From NCBI GenBank assembly GCA_023053545.1, contig JAKZAN010000001.1, forward strand, positions 13,160,024 through 13,224,023: a stretch of DNA of 64,000 nucleotides, in the 5' to 3' direction. Under the pieces are notes generated by a model that saw nothing but the letters and a program-made list of their open reading frames with translations, had not been told where the DNA came from and did no database searches. This stretch comes from Lepidurus packardi. Taxonomy: Eukaryota; Arthropoda; Branchiopoda; Notostraca; Triopsidae. Of the stretch, positions 12,421 through 22,787 are shown piece after piece. The translations under genes were made by a program, and so were the position numbers. Position 1 is the first letter of the stretch. The number at the start of each line of letters is the position of its first letter.

Positions 12421-15400
12421 TTAGGATCTTCCATAAAGACAACCAACAATAAGCGGAAGCCTACGTTGGTATTAATTTTTAAAAATGAATTTTTAAAAAT
12501 GTGCTTGGAGTTAGCCTATTTCCCAGGCCTATGCCATTTAATTTTCTATAAAGGAACTTTCAGACGTGTCGAGTGTGCAAATGGTGGAAAACGTTCGTAC
12601 TGCATTCCCATAACGCTCTAAGGCCGGTTTTATGGAGTGGTGGCTCGGTCAGTGCTGTGCGTGATGATAATTAAGATTAAACTTTTTTTCCTATCCTCCC
12701 ACTTTGCAAGTCTTTTCTCATCTTGTAAGCCCATCACAGGAGGTCTTTTTTTTATCCATACCCCGAAGGTGAAAGAAGGTTAGGAAGGCGGATGTTCAGA
12801 CCATTTTCTTTCGTTGCAAGCAGCAGGTCGTTTGAATTCAAAAGTCTTGGCCAGGGCCACACCTGGCTTGCACCGCATGATGGCCATTTATCTTATGTCC
12901 CGTGTGTTCCTTGCATCGACCACGGCCGCTAGCATATCTTCCTAAGAAACATATTTTACTCTTTTCATGCTGTAAGACTGTGGGGTCGAAACTTTCTATT
13001 TCTTGTCTGAACAATCCAAAAGTAAAACATTTTCTTAGATTTTTGTTATTCTCCTCTAGTGTCATTTAGTAAAAAAGTATTTTTAAAAAATTTTTCTGAT
13101 GTTTCAAACCTTATTCCCCTTTTTATGGATTTATCTTTGGGGGGTGGATGGATAGAAGAAGCTAGATAAGATTTCAGAGTTAAAGGGACTAAGGGCTGAT
13201 GTTCGGCTCTATCTTGTGCTCTCTTGTTAGTGACAAGATAAAAAGGGCGCCGTTTGCTTTCTCGGCGACAGAACCTAATTAGAAAGAGGTTGTGATTGTC
13301 ATTGAAACCCAAACGGGGAGTGTCTAGAGTGTAACAAGTCGCGAGATATGGACCTAGAGACTGCAAGAAAAAGCAATGTACGTGCGGCTTCTTTGGAGGA
13401 AATGTGTCGATCTGTCACGTTTGCGGTGGTTCACGAACTACCTTCAACTATGACCAGTTTCGAAGTCCCTTCGCTCGTTGCCATGGCTTCAGTGATGGTT
13501 AAGGCTCCCGTATACCTTAGCTCGGCATAGGCGGTTAGCATGGGACATTTCAGAACAACTTTTTGAGAAAACCAGTGAGCTTCATGCACTTAGCCACCTA
13601 GCTATCTAATTCTTTCTTTACTTTCTGACCGAAGGCTCTGGCAAAACCATAATGGTATCATTTCACAGATGGCATCAGCGCCATCCGTGATTGTTTCGCA
13701 TCAATAAGCTTAGGCATACGGGAACCTTAAAGTTTGTGTCAAAACCCCAAATCTGTACTTTTTAAAAAAACAAACAAATTTTTAAGATGGGAAGTTTCGC
13801 AAAGTTGGTCAAAGGGTGGAAGATAGGGTCTGGGATTGTTTTCGCTTCCTTACATACAAAAGTATTGATCGAATAAGTGTTATCGCGGTAGTGTAAGCTG
13901 TAAGGTCCGTGTAGGGAATGAGAGCAAGAATATATGAGACATATAAGAAGAGGGTCGGTGGGGGTGGAGGAGATGGGGATAGCAAAGAGTCATACCCCCC
14001 CCCCCCTGTTCTTTGCACGACAGGTATATGGCAGCAGTGTTATTTATGAGGCTCTGAAATGGCTTGACACTGTGTCAATGGTGCACCCGCATCAAAATGA
14101 CTTTGATTTTCCCTGTTCATTAACGCCCTGCTCCATTGCATTGGCATGGGTGACGTACGTTGTCCAGTAGATTCGGCATATATAGCGCCATATTCTCATA
14201 GATGTGCCCACCAAAGTAGCGCCATATCTATAACTCTCTCCATCGTGCCCGAGTCAGCTTATCATATATGCATTAAAATGGTTCTGCCGCCCTTCTTTTT
14301 CGAATTCCAATGTCTAATAACGGCGGTTTCGAAGTCATAACAAATAACACGCTCTAATGTCCCTTTCCAAGCCGGTCGTAAACTATAGCATGGCAATCGA
14401 ATGTGATCAAACCACTTTTTTAATGCTACTTTTCGTCTTGAAAACCCATTCCTAATCCAATCTACTCCAGTACGCTCTGGAAATACTTTCAAATTATTTT
14501 CTATTGGTGTTTCATTTGCTTGTTACATCGATTATCAATCGTTCTGGACAGCACCTCTGCCAACTTATTCCTGCAGTACATTGGGAAAATTTAGCCAACG
14601 ATGGCTCAAAGGCTGCGCTATAAAGTACGGCCATTTCTTCTTTCCATTCCTTCCATGGAAAAAGGCTAGGGAACTTAGTAAGATGAAGCCGGACTTGTGC
14701 GCCGACCCCTGGGTAGGAAAACCACACAACCGGCCCTGTTTTGTTCTTCGATTTTTCTCCGTTGCCTCTTGCGCGTCCTTTCAGAAAACAGGCCGGAGTA
14801 GCAGTACGAGTCGGGCCTGGCTTTTTAGGAAACGTCGGTAGCTTTGTAGTATGGACGTGGGTCAGTATACGTTTGAACGCTAATGGTGGCTGGGTTAGAA
14901 GAAAATGAGGTGAGTGTATTAACAGAAAGTAATTAGTCTGTGAGTGTATGAAGCATGAGAGCGTAAACTCCTTTCCCTCCCTTTTTTGTGCATTCGAAAC
15001 CAAAAACCTTGGAATGGCTTGCCAATTTCCACTTGTCAACAACGACGCTTCATTGCCCGGTTGTGTGCTGTTTTTCTCCATTTCCATCTCGGCCTCTAGT
15101 GCCACACCCAAATTGGTAAGTGGGCACTTTCTAACATAGCATAGCCGTTGAGTTTGAGTCTCTTTTGGCGTTGTTTTTCCCTTTACCTTGTGCCTTGTGG
15201 GTTGCTTGCCAAGCCAAAAAGCTGTTGCCAGACAGCGCTGTCCAGCTCGAAAAAAAAAAAAAAAGACCGGTCATCCTCCTTTCAATTAAAGGTCCCTCGG
15301 TCCAGAGTTTAATGATTACTCTGTCGGACCCGGGACCAACGACTATATGTATGTAGAAAGGCTATTGTTGTTGGCCTCAAAAGCACTTTTGAAACCTATA

Positions 15401-16092
15401 CTCGCAAAGTTATCAATTAGCCGAACAGGATTTGACCTGCCCCCCGGAAAATCGCTTTTGGGGTTCGGAGCACACGCGAGACGCGTATTATGCAAATGAA
15501 AAGCCGAGTCTTGTCTTTTGAAATTTTCGTTCAAAGTAGAAGGAGGAGTGTGGCTAAGGGCTTGGAAGTTTGTAGCAGCTCAAGAGTTTTAGTGCAAGAA
15601 AAGTAAGTGTTTAGAGAGGCATGGCAGTCCGTCAAAACGCGCGAAAATTATGGCCGTAGAGATGGACTCGCTAGATTGAAAATGGAACTTCTTTTCATGC
15701 TAGGCTTGCTGAGTTGGTGTTATCAAGATACAAGTTGGTGTAAGACTGTAAGTCATGAATAAGCTGGGGCTGGAGCGACGTTTTTGTTGTTGTGCTAGCC
15801 CAAGGTATATAATATGGCCACGGCGATTCCATGGATTGTGCATGTAGTGTGTTGTGTGCCTTCTTCGAACTTGGAAAGCGAACAGGGCAAGTCCAGGCAT
15901 AGGAATTAGGTGGTTTGTTAAAAATGAAGGCAAAAATTGATAAGGGACCTTTTGGCCTAGCTCCCTTTTTATGACCTGTATAAATCAAACCGCCATAAAA
16001 ATCAATCCGTAATTTAAAAAATCAGACATCTCCCCTAACTCGGTCCGTGATGTTACCTTTCATCGTCTCTATAGACCATACCGTCCCAGTTT

Positions 16093-16150
16093 ACTTCTTT
16101 TCCTTCCTCTTCCTTTTTTCTTTACTTCTTTCTTTCTTCCTCTTCTTCTT
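16093..16150 (+). repeat. Polypyrimidine tract
   Basis: Nearly 60 bases of C and T (TTCC, CTTC and TTCTT words) with very few purines. No adjacent exon is apparent, so a splice or promoter role cannot be claimed. Confidence 0.6.
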
Positions 16151-16236
16151 TATAAAGAATTTGTGTGTCTACCAAAGATATGTATAATATATATTGAATA
16201 TCCAACCCAACGTCAGACATAACCAATGCTGTACCG

Positions 16237-16360
16237 GTACCTTGATGACATGCAATTTTATAGAGGGTTTGGTTTGGTTAGGCGCACTCAGCAACAGCCC
16301 AGAAGAGATGATCTTATACCTCTTACTTAATTCACTCTTCGCTCCGGTTCGAAAATGCTT
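16237..16360 (+). repeat. Diverged direct repeat, copy 1
   Basis: It shares with a second copy about 690 bases downstream, in order: GTACCTTGAT, an ATGCAATT/ATGTAATT word, GGTTAGGCGCA versus GATTAGGTGCA, CTTATACCTCTT, CTTAATTCACTCT and CGAAAATGCTTT. Similarity is high over blocks with small indels, as expected for an old duplication or two copies of a dispersed element. No reading frame is conserved. Confidence 0.65.
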
Positions 16361-16921
16361 TGTATACACAGTACGATGCCGCTTATTGTGATACGTGGTT
16401 AAGTGAGTAGTTGTTCTATTAAGCGGAGATTTTAATACACGAAAATCGGAATTATGCAACAGAAAGCTACGACTAATCAGCGTAATTTGCTTAAAGCAAA
16501 GAAGCAAAGCACCGTCTACTTTTTTACACCTTTCCTTTTCCTGTACACCCACTATTGTTTATTTCGTAACGATTCTTCTACAATTTCGATAGAGATAATT
16601 GAGGAATTCCTAACACAACGGCCGGTTCCCCTTGTGGTAAATCTTTTAAATTTAACTTGTCTTAAGTTTCAATGAGCCGCAACTTCTCTTTTGCATTTCA
16701 ATCAACTCTTTTCTTGTTCGTCGCCATGTTTTCATAACCACAAGTCTAAAACACAACTAACACTGCGCCTTTGAAGCCTAACTCTTACATTTTATAGTCC
16801 TTCTCTTACTCCTACTCTATTCTTACACTATGCCTACTCTTACAATTTTGAATTGGTCCTCTAAAGTTTGATTCCATAAAGCGGCTGATTCTAATAACCA
16901 GTGATCACAATAATCATCTAC

Positions 16922-17100
16922 TGTACCTTGATACCATGTAATTGTGTGGGTGCATTTGATTAGGCGTATTATTTCCACTTCATATGGATTCCTAGGCTCA
17001 TTTGATTAGGTGCAATCAGCAGCAGCCAAAAAGAGTTGATTATCTTATACCTCTTGCTTAATTCACTCTCGGCCAAGCAAACTCAGCTCGAAAACGCTTT
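16922..17100 (+). repeat. Diverged direct repeat, copy 2
   Basis: This is the second copy of the unit at 16237-16360. It is about 50 bases longer because a TTTGATTAGG-containing stretch appears twice within it, suggesting a local internal duplication. It ends about 10 bases before a long (GA)n microsatellite, a typical position for a slippage tract at a repeat boundary. Confidence 0.65.
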
Positions 17101-17109
17101 CTAGAGGAC

Positions 17110-17110
<1 letters not shown>

Positions 17111-17152
<42 letters not shown>

Positions 17153-17170
17153 GGAGAGAGAGAGAGAAAG
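17111..17170 (+). repeat. (GA)n microsatellite
   Basis: About 60 bases of GA dinucleotides with a few GC and GG interruptions, then a short G run. It abuts the end of the repeat copy ending at 17100. Confidence 0.9.
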
Positions 17171-17871
17171 GGGGGGTATTCCGTCATGGTTCATGTTTCT
17201 AGAGCTGTAGAGGCTGTATTCTAGCCAGCACTATTTCTGGGAGCCTCGAGTTTCCCCAAGAGTTGTTCCATTTTGCTTCTAAGGGCTTACAACTTAACAA
17301 CGCAGCGTGATTGTCACTCGCCAGAGGAATAGTCATCCTGTATAGTAAGGTTGTGTTGGAAAATACCAGAAAAGGGAACCTAAGCCTTGAAAATGACTGG
17401 GGTATTGCTCCTTAAGAGCATAAACTAAGGTCCCCCAAGTCCAAGAACTTGTGCAAATGACTGAAAATTGTACTCGTCTTGCATAGCAATAGGCCTTCCT
17501 CCCCCAGGTTGTCATGGCAGATATCAATCAGTATCCTCGGATTACGGTTGCACCTAAGTACTAGGCGACCAAGAGAGGCCTCCACGCCGGTTTTTCTTTT
17601 TCGTTTTTCCCCCTGCTTATGCTGTAGCCCTGTTGTTAGGCCGGCGTATACAGTCTCGGCCTATTGTAAGTTTTTGGGAGGGGCGAAAAACTCGTTATTA
17701 TACCAGGAAACCCGTAAGGGCGACTTCATCGCTTGTCCAACAAGAAAATTAAGGGCCCGGGCCCCTTCGGTTGACTCCCATCCCCTACTGGAAGTTGTTG
17801 ACAACTCAGGCAGTGACAGCATGTGTCAGTCGAGGAGGCACAAGTTTTCTCGTCTTTAGGGGACTTTAGGA

Positions 17872-17899
17872 GGTACTGGACTGTACGGTACAGTACGTG
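17872..17899. repeat. GTAC-rich palindromic motif
   Basis: ACTGTACGGTACAGTAC sits in the middle of a stretch built from GTAC words on both strands. Similar motifs recur at 35507-35518, 38820-38836, 49903-49918 and 53034-53048. Function unknown; it may be a recurrent binding site or a residue of a repeat family. Confidence 0.5.
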
Positions 17900-19212
17900 T
17901 AGTCACTCTTGTCCCCCTTCTGAAATTCTCGGACCTGGAGCTGCTAGGCATTACCCCGTAATCTGTATGCGTACTTGGACTGCGACACGTAAAAATGAAT
18001 AAAAACCTAAGCACAGTGTGGTGTAAAAGGCTCCCAGGGAATAAAAAAAAAGGCAAATGGGAAAGACTGGCGCTTGAGCACGAAAAAGCCACTTGAGTTG
18101 GTTCCTAATAAATAATAGAGATAAGGTCAAGTTAGAAGTGAGCCAAAAGAAGGAAGATAAAGCTGTGAATGACGTTGGGGATTGGCGTCATATTGCGTGA
18201 TGAATTTCGGTCGTGTTTTCTCTTTTTTTAAATTTTATTTTAGGTTTCCTAGCCAGCTAAGGTTTAGGCCTGTCGAAGGTGCAAAGGTCCGAAGATGCCT
18301 TTTTTCAGTATTTTTTAGGCCTTTTTCCAACATTTTTGGACATTATATGCCGGGTTTTTATTTTGTTTAAACAAATGGAAACGCTCCAAGAGCCCCAACA
18401 AGAAACCTGGGTAAGGGGGCGTTTCCGACAAGAAAAGCTCTCCGGAGTGTTGGACAACTTTTTTGGCAACAGTTTGCTTTCCACTTCATATTTCGTGGTA
18501 CAATAGGCCAGGATTCGCCATTTTTTTTTGTTTGCTTGCTTATGAAAAACTTGCTATTTTTTAGATTCTGAGGGGGAGCTGCCAGGGGTCTGAGATGGTT
18601 GAAATTTTCTGGAAAGGGTCAAGAGAGACAGTCAAGGGTTTGGAGATTTTATAGCCACTATGGGTTTTTACAAGCTGACAGTGGGGGCTCTCTCGCTTTT
18701 TCTCTTGGATTTCGGTTATTGTGAGGGCAACTGTCATGTATAGCGTGAATAACACGAATGAAATGATCGCAGTTACTTACAAGCCCCAACCAATGAACTT
18801 CGAAGCGTGTATTCCAAGGCGACAGAGGTACGGGTGAAATATTTGTAAGGAATAAAGCCCAAAGTGTCGTGTTTCTAGGCTACAGAGGGGATATGAGGCA
18901 TTCATGGATCATGGCTTAAGGGTTTCGGAGGCTGTCAAGATATTGGGAAGAGTGTCGCTTATTATAAATCGAGCCTTTTTTTTCTTGTATTTTATTTATT
19001 TTTTTGGATCACGAGGAAAGGTTAACATGAGGACACGTTACTTGGAGCTGCTTGTTGGCCCAAAACATCATTGTAAAGGGATGGATTGGGCAATGACATC
19101 ATTAAGGGAAGAGCGGGGTAGAGTATTAATTTCATGCACGGCAATGGTTCTGGCCCCGCAGTGGAGCGGCTTCATTGGAAGCTGTTGTTGCTTGGGGAAG
19201 CGAGGACGGAAA

Positions 19213-19260
19213 GACACACACATACATACTATACACACACATTTGTCTGTCTGTGTGTTG
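19213..19260. repeat. Imperfect CA/TG repeat
   Basis: ACACACAT and ACACACACAT words are followed within 15 bases by GTCTGTCTGTGTGTTGG, so the two halves are also partly complementary. All frames crossing it are low-complexity (THTHT and CVCVC strings). Confidence 0.65.
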
Positions 19261-21420
19261 GTTGGGTTCAATGTTCCAAGTCCAGGACTCGCCGTCGCGG
19301 TAGCGGTGCTAAGCATAGTATTTAGGGACCTTGGACATGTATAATAAGGACGAGAAGGAGAAAGGAGGATGCAATTACAGTTCCCGCAATCTTAGATTCC
19401 CTGCTGCTGTCAAATAAGCTCCTGCTACCGAAAGCCAAAGCCAAAACCAAAGCTCAAAGCCGTAGGGCCAAAAGTCTTCCTCTCCTCTTCCTCCAGGTTC
19501 TCCGTCTCTCGCGCTCTCTATCTGTGTGCTTTTGCTCGACTCGTGACATGTCTGGCATGGCTTTCATATCTGCTGTCGTAGAAAAGCTTCATTCATAGAT
19601 GTTTGGCTAAGCTTAATTTGATTGGCAGTCAGCGGAGTAAATCAATAAAAATAAAGGAAACTTTCAACTTTTTTTCGGATGGAATTCGTGTCCTTCTCCA
19701 GCGCTTTTTACCATTCAAATTCAATTTTTCAAGCTTGGCCATGTTTGTTTGTTTTTTTACTATTTTTTTAACCAGTTTAGGGGGAGGAAGCTTGCTGTTT
19801 GTTCAAAACTGATGCCGTGTTAGTTCTTCTCACATCGGATGCAGATAAGCGACACCAAATGCTGTCTGGGATCGAGTCTTGCAACTTTCCAAGAACGCCA
19901 GACGGATTTACATAATACAGCATGCACTTTTATTTTCAAGCTTTACATGTTGATTATTATTTTTTTTAGTTTATTTGACAGACCTCGGGTTATCCTATAG
20001 TTATAATATTTACCTATAATAACGAGTCTAAGTTTCCATAGTGCGAACGTGAGTCCAAAGCTGAAAGGCAAAGATCCCGAGTTGAAATGACTATAGTTAA
20101 GCGGACGTCAAGCAAAAAAATAAAATAAAAAGAAGCCTTTGTGGGGTCTTTTTTTTACAGTCGGCACAGTGCAATTATGTCAATGTGAATCTTCCATTTT
20201 TTTGCCTCTCCTTGTCTACATCGTCCATAACTTTTTTAGACAAGGCTAATTAAAGATGAAATTAATTGAAGAATTCTAAAATTGAGTTAGGCTTACCTAT
20301 CCGCAACTATGGGAAATCAGGCCCAAAAAGTCAATCGTGAGCCTATCCTAAGCCACAAAATAAACGTTAAGCAAAAAAATTCCTAGCATGGAAGATAAGT
20401 CTAAGAGATTGGGGAATTCCCCTGGTTCCAACTGGCATATTTGTTTTTTTTTCATATGATGATAGTATCACTAATATGTCCGACAGGCTTCATTGATTTA
20501 AGGGTCCCGTGATGGTATTTTTGTTTTTATTTTTTTCGTTCTTTCCCTCCCCTTTTTAGTTACCGATTCGGAACTGAAAAGGCCGCAGCCCAAACTGATA
20601 ACATTGGGCTGATGAAAATGATGACGTCCGACGAGGTCGTTGATTTTCCTTGGAGTCGCTTCGTTTGGAATCAAGCAAGAAGGTCTAGCGAAGCCTGTGA
20701 TTAGCCTGGCCAAATCGCATTCATAGATTCCGTGCTTTTGTAGCATGATAAGTATAGTTCAACCTTAACTTTCTTGCAGGGGCAGTCAATGGGAATAATG
20801 TAAACCTTCTGGGAGAAGAAGCAAGTTTTCTCTTAGCCGCCGTACAACAACCACAGCCATCATAAGCTCCAATCTCATCCGCTTTGCTTGGTTTTTAAAA
20901 CTCGCGATGACATGATAAGTCCAGATGCCTTTGCCTTTTGGCACACATGCCACCTGTCGGGCCCCTTCCCACCCTACACAAGGGGAGGCAGGGAAGCTAG
21001 GGAGGGTATATACTTTTGTTTACCACTGATACGAACTTGGCCAACCTTCAGCCTGTATAACCGCGTGTTGTCCATTTGCATGTTGAGAAATAACGCTGTA
21101 ATCGTGTAACAGCCGTTTCACTGGACTGAAAGGTGATAGTTGGGACGCTACATCACAGCGTCGTTAAGATGTCTGGCAGACCAGTGGCCTTTTTCTCTTT
21201 TTTGGGTCATTTTATTCTAGTCCTACCATAAAGGCTGATCAAATTAGGCATCCAGGCATTGATTTTATGGCGTGGGGATTGAAAACGGGGGGTGAGGAGG
21301 GGTTTCACTGGAGGCAATGGATTATGGGGATATTGGGAAACGAGATAGCAAGGCTGGCTGCGCTGTGTATAGTAAACGAGAAAGGTCCTTAATACCGTAA
21401 GGGAGTTATTGGTCAATCAT

Positions 21421-21510
21421 GTTAGGTGAACTCGGATGTAGCCATGGTTTTCATGCTGTCTACATCCGAGATGAACTCGGATGTAGACAGCATGAAAACC
21501 AAGGCCTAAC
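21421..21510. repeat. Perfect 26-bp-arm palindrome (hairpin)
   Basis: The 26 bases at 21445-21470 are the exact reverse complement of 21476-21501, with only the 5 bases ATGAA between them. Outer hexamers GTTAGG (21421-21426) and CCTAAC (21505-21510) also pair. The left side carries an extra 18 bases that repeat the word GAACTCGGATGTAG found in the loop and right arm. Zero mismatches imply a recent inverted duplication, such as template switching at a replication fork, or active sequence homogenisation. There are no obvious transposon ends and no protein frame. Confidence 0.9.
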
Positions 21511-22234
21511 GGAGGACACCAATAAGGCCTCTAATTGTTAGGGCGATTAGGCCAGACATGTTTTCAAGTCCACTGGCACGCCCGGTTTATTGCTTTCGAT
21601 TTTTACTTAATGTCGATCGGCTGTCGACAAGTAAACGGCCAGGGACATTTTTGGTTCAAGCTCTGCCGTTCGCCAAAGGAAAAAACGAAAGACAAAGTGA
21701 TAGAAAGACAGGCAGGAGAGGGAGAAAGAAAAAAGTGAGAAGAGCACAACAGACAAATAAAAAGCAGCTGGCAACGTCCCACGTTAGGATTAGCGATTAG
21801 TTAGAGATTGAGGACGAAGAGATCGATCTGGAAACCCATTCAGCTTGATAGGTCTATTACAATCCTGCAGCGTTAGGAGAGCGACGAAGCTTTTCCAAGA
21901 CTTTCAGGCTAAAGATATAGAAACTCCAAAAGTAGGGAGGAAAGGTTTTTTTTTTCTTTTCGAAACAGCTTTGGGCTCTGAGAATTGTTGCCACATTCTG
22001 CTCTGGCCCTTCATCAGCAACTAAAAAGTCATTTGCATAACTATTGAGTCATATTCTGTTTCGTGGCCGGAAAGACGAGCGTTTCGTAAGGATTAGCAGT
22101 CCTGGGAGCTATTTGACGTCCGGTTCTCTCTTTTTTTTTTTTTTTTTTTTTGGCTGGAGATTTCACGGTGGTGGGTCACACGCAGACCGACTGTTTTCCG
22201 TGTATACTTACTGATTACTCCTTAACCATGCAAC
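21511..22234. other. Gene-free region
   Basis: No gene seen. Mostly unique sequence with a purine-rich patch around 21660-21740 and a run of 21 T at 22131-22151. Confidence 0.65.
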
Positions 22235-22277
22235 CTGATCTAAATGCCGCGCTTTGCTACATAGGAGGATTAATTTG

Positions 22278-22430
22278 CCCTCATAACGTTAATTAGCGGT
22301 TCAAGCTTGCCACAGATTAAGATAATGCTGTTCTACTTTATGAAAATTTTTATCTTTAAGTGGGCGCACAGTTTCGAGGACACTGCATGGCTTTACTTGG
22401 AAGTTGGTCCACAATCCCTTATTTGTATCC
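22278..22430 (+). repeat. Tandem repeat unit 1 (empty site)
   Basis: This 153-base unit starts at CCCTCATAA and ends just before the next CCCTCATAA. It shares with unit 2, in order: an AAGCTTGCC/AAGCTTACC word, GATTAAGATA, ATGCTGTTC, GAAAATTTTT, GCACAGTTT, GAGGACAC, TTTACTTGGAAG and AATCCCTTATTT. At GATTAAGATA it preserves the uninterrupted target sequence that is split by a 120-base foldback element in unit 2. Confidence 0.8.
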
Positions 22431-22730
22431 CCCTCATAAGGTGGATTCGCGGTTGGAACTAGAGTGCAAGCTTACCAACGATTAATAGCGCGTTCCACTG
22501 GCTGCCCTGGTGCGATATTTTTGGCACTCGGTGTGTCAAACATGTATATCTTTACACACACTGAGTGCAGAAATATTGCACCAGTGCAGTCAGTGGAACG
22601 CACTATAAGATATGCTGTTCAACTTTACGAAAATTTTTGTTGTTGCCGCACAGTTTAAAGAGGACACGTTTGCATTGATAACATGTCTTTTACTTGGAAG
22701 CCTATCTATAATCCCTTATTTATATATTAT
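22431..22730 (+). repeat. Tandem repeat unit 2 (occupied site)
   Basis: This is the second head-to-tail copy of the unit at 22278-22430. After removing the inserted foldback element at 22486-22605 and one TAA duplication, it is about 177 bases. It differs from unit 1 by substitutions and small indels, including an insertion near TTGCATTGATAACATG, so the duplication is old. It runs into an A+T microsatellite on its right. Confidence 0.75.
22486..22605. mobile_element. 120-bp foldback MITE with TAA target duplication
   Basis: Two arms of about 55 bases (22486-22540 and 22551-22605) are nearly complementary around a 10-base loop. The ends read TAGCGCGTTCCACTG and CAGTGGAACGCACTA. The trinucleotide TAA lies immediately outside both ends (22483-22485 and 22606-22608). 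The neighbouring tandem unit shows the same site with a single TAA and no insert. A 3-bp TAA duplication with terminal inverted repeats is the hallmark of PIF/Harbinger-type non-autonomous elements, so that superfamily is the best guess. There is no coding capacity, and movement would need a transposase supplied from elsewhere. Confidence 0.8.
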
Positions 22731-22787
22731 ATATCTTATGTATTATATTATATGTATTATATATTATACTATATATTATATATTTTA
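22722..22787. repeat. (TA)/(TAT) microsatellite
   Basis: About 65 bases made almost only of TAT, TATA and TTATA words, directly after the second tandem unit. Confidence 0.85.

Larger units (their letters stand above)
10602..16236. other. Gene-free region
   Basis: No supported gene. Visible content includes a run of 14 G at 11654-11667, a short array of GGTTAAGG/GGCTAAGG-like words at 11945-12010, an A+T-rich stretch at 12310-12420 and a 12-C run at 13995-14006. There is also an odd 15-base palindrome TTGACACTGTGTCAA near 14065-14080, a 15-A run at 15250-15264 and a pyrimidine tract at 16093-16150. The 199-codon minus-strand frame at 14512-15111 is the largest frame here. It has no recognisable domain and overlaps shorter frames on the other strand. 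Confidence 0.7.
17171..21420. other. Gene-free region
   Basis: No supported gene. The content is unique-looking sequence with a GTAC-rich palindromic motif near 17872-17899, an imperfect CA/TG stretch at 19213-19260 and degenerate AAAGCC words at 19425-19460. Several T runs break every frame. The longest frame is 146 codons at 18904-19344. It runs through a T-rich stretch and the CA/TG repeat, and is judged to be chance. Confidence 0.7.

Noticed and set aside
14512..15111. 199-codon minus-strand frame
   Set aside because: No family resemblance, overlaps shorter frames on the other strand, and has no supporting splice or promoter context.
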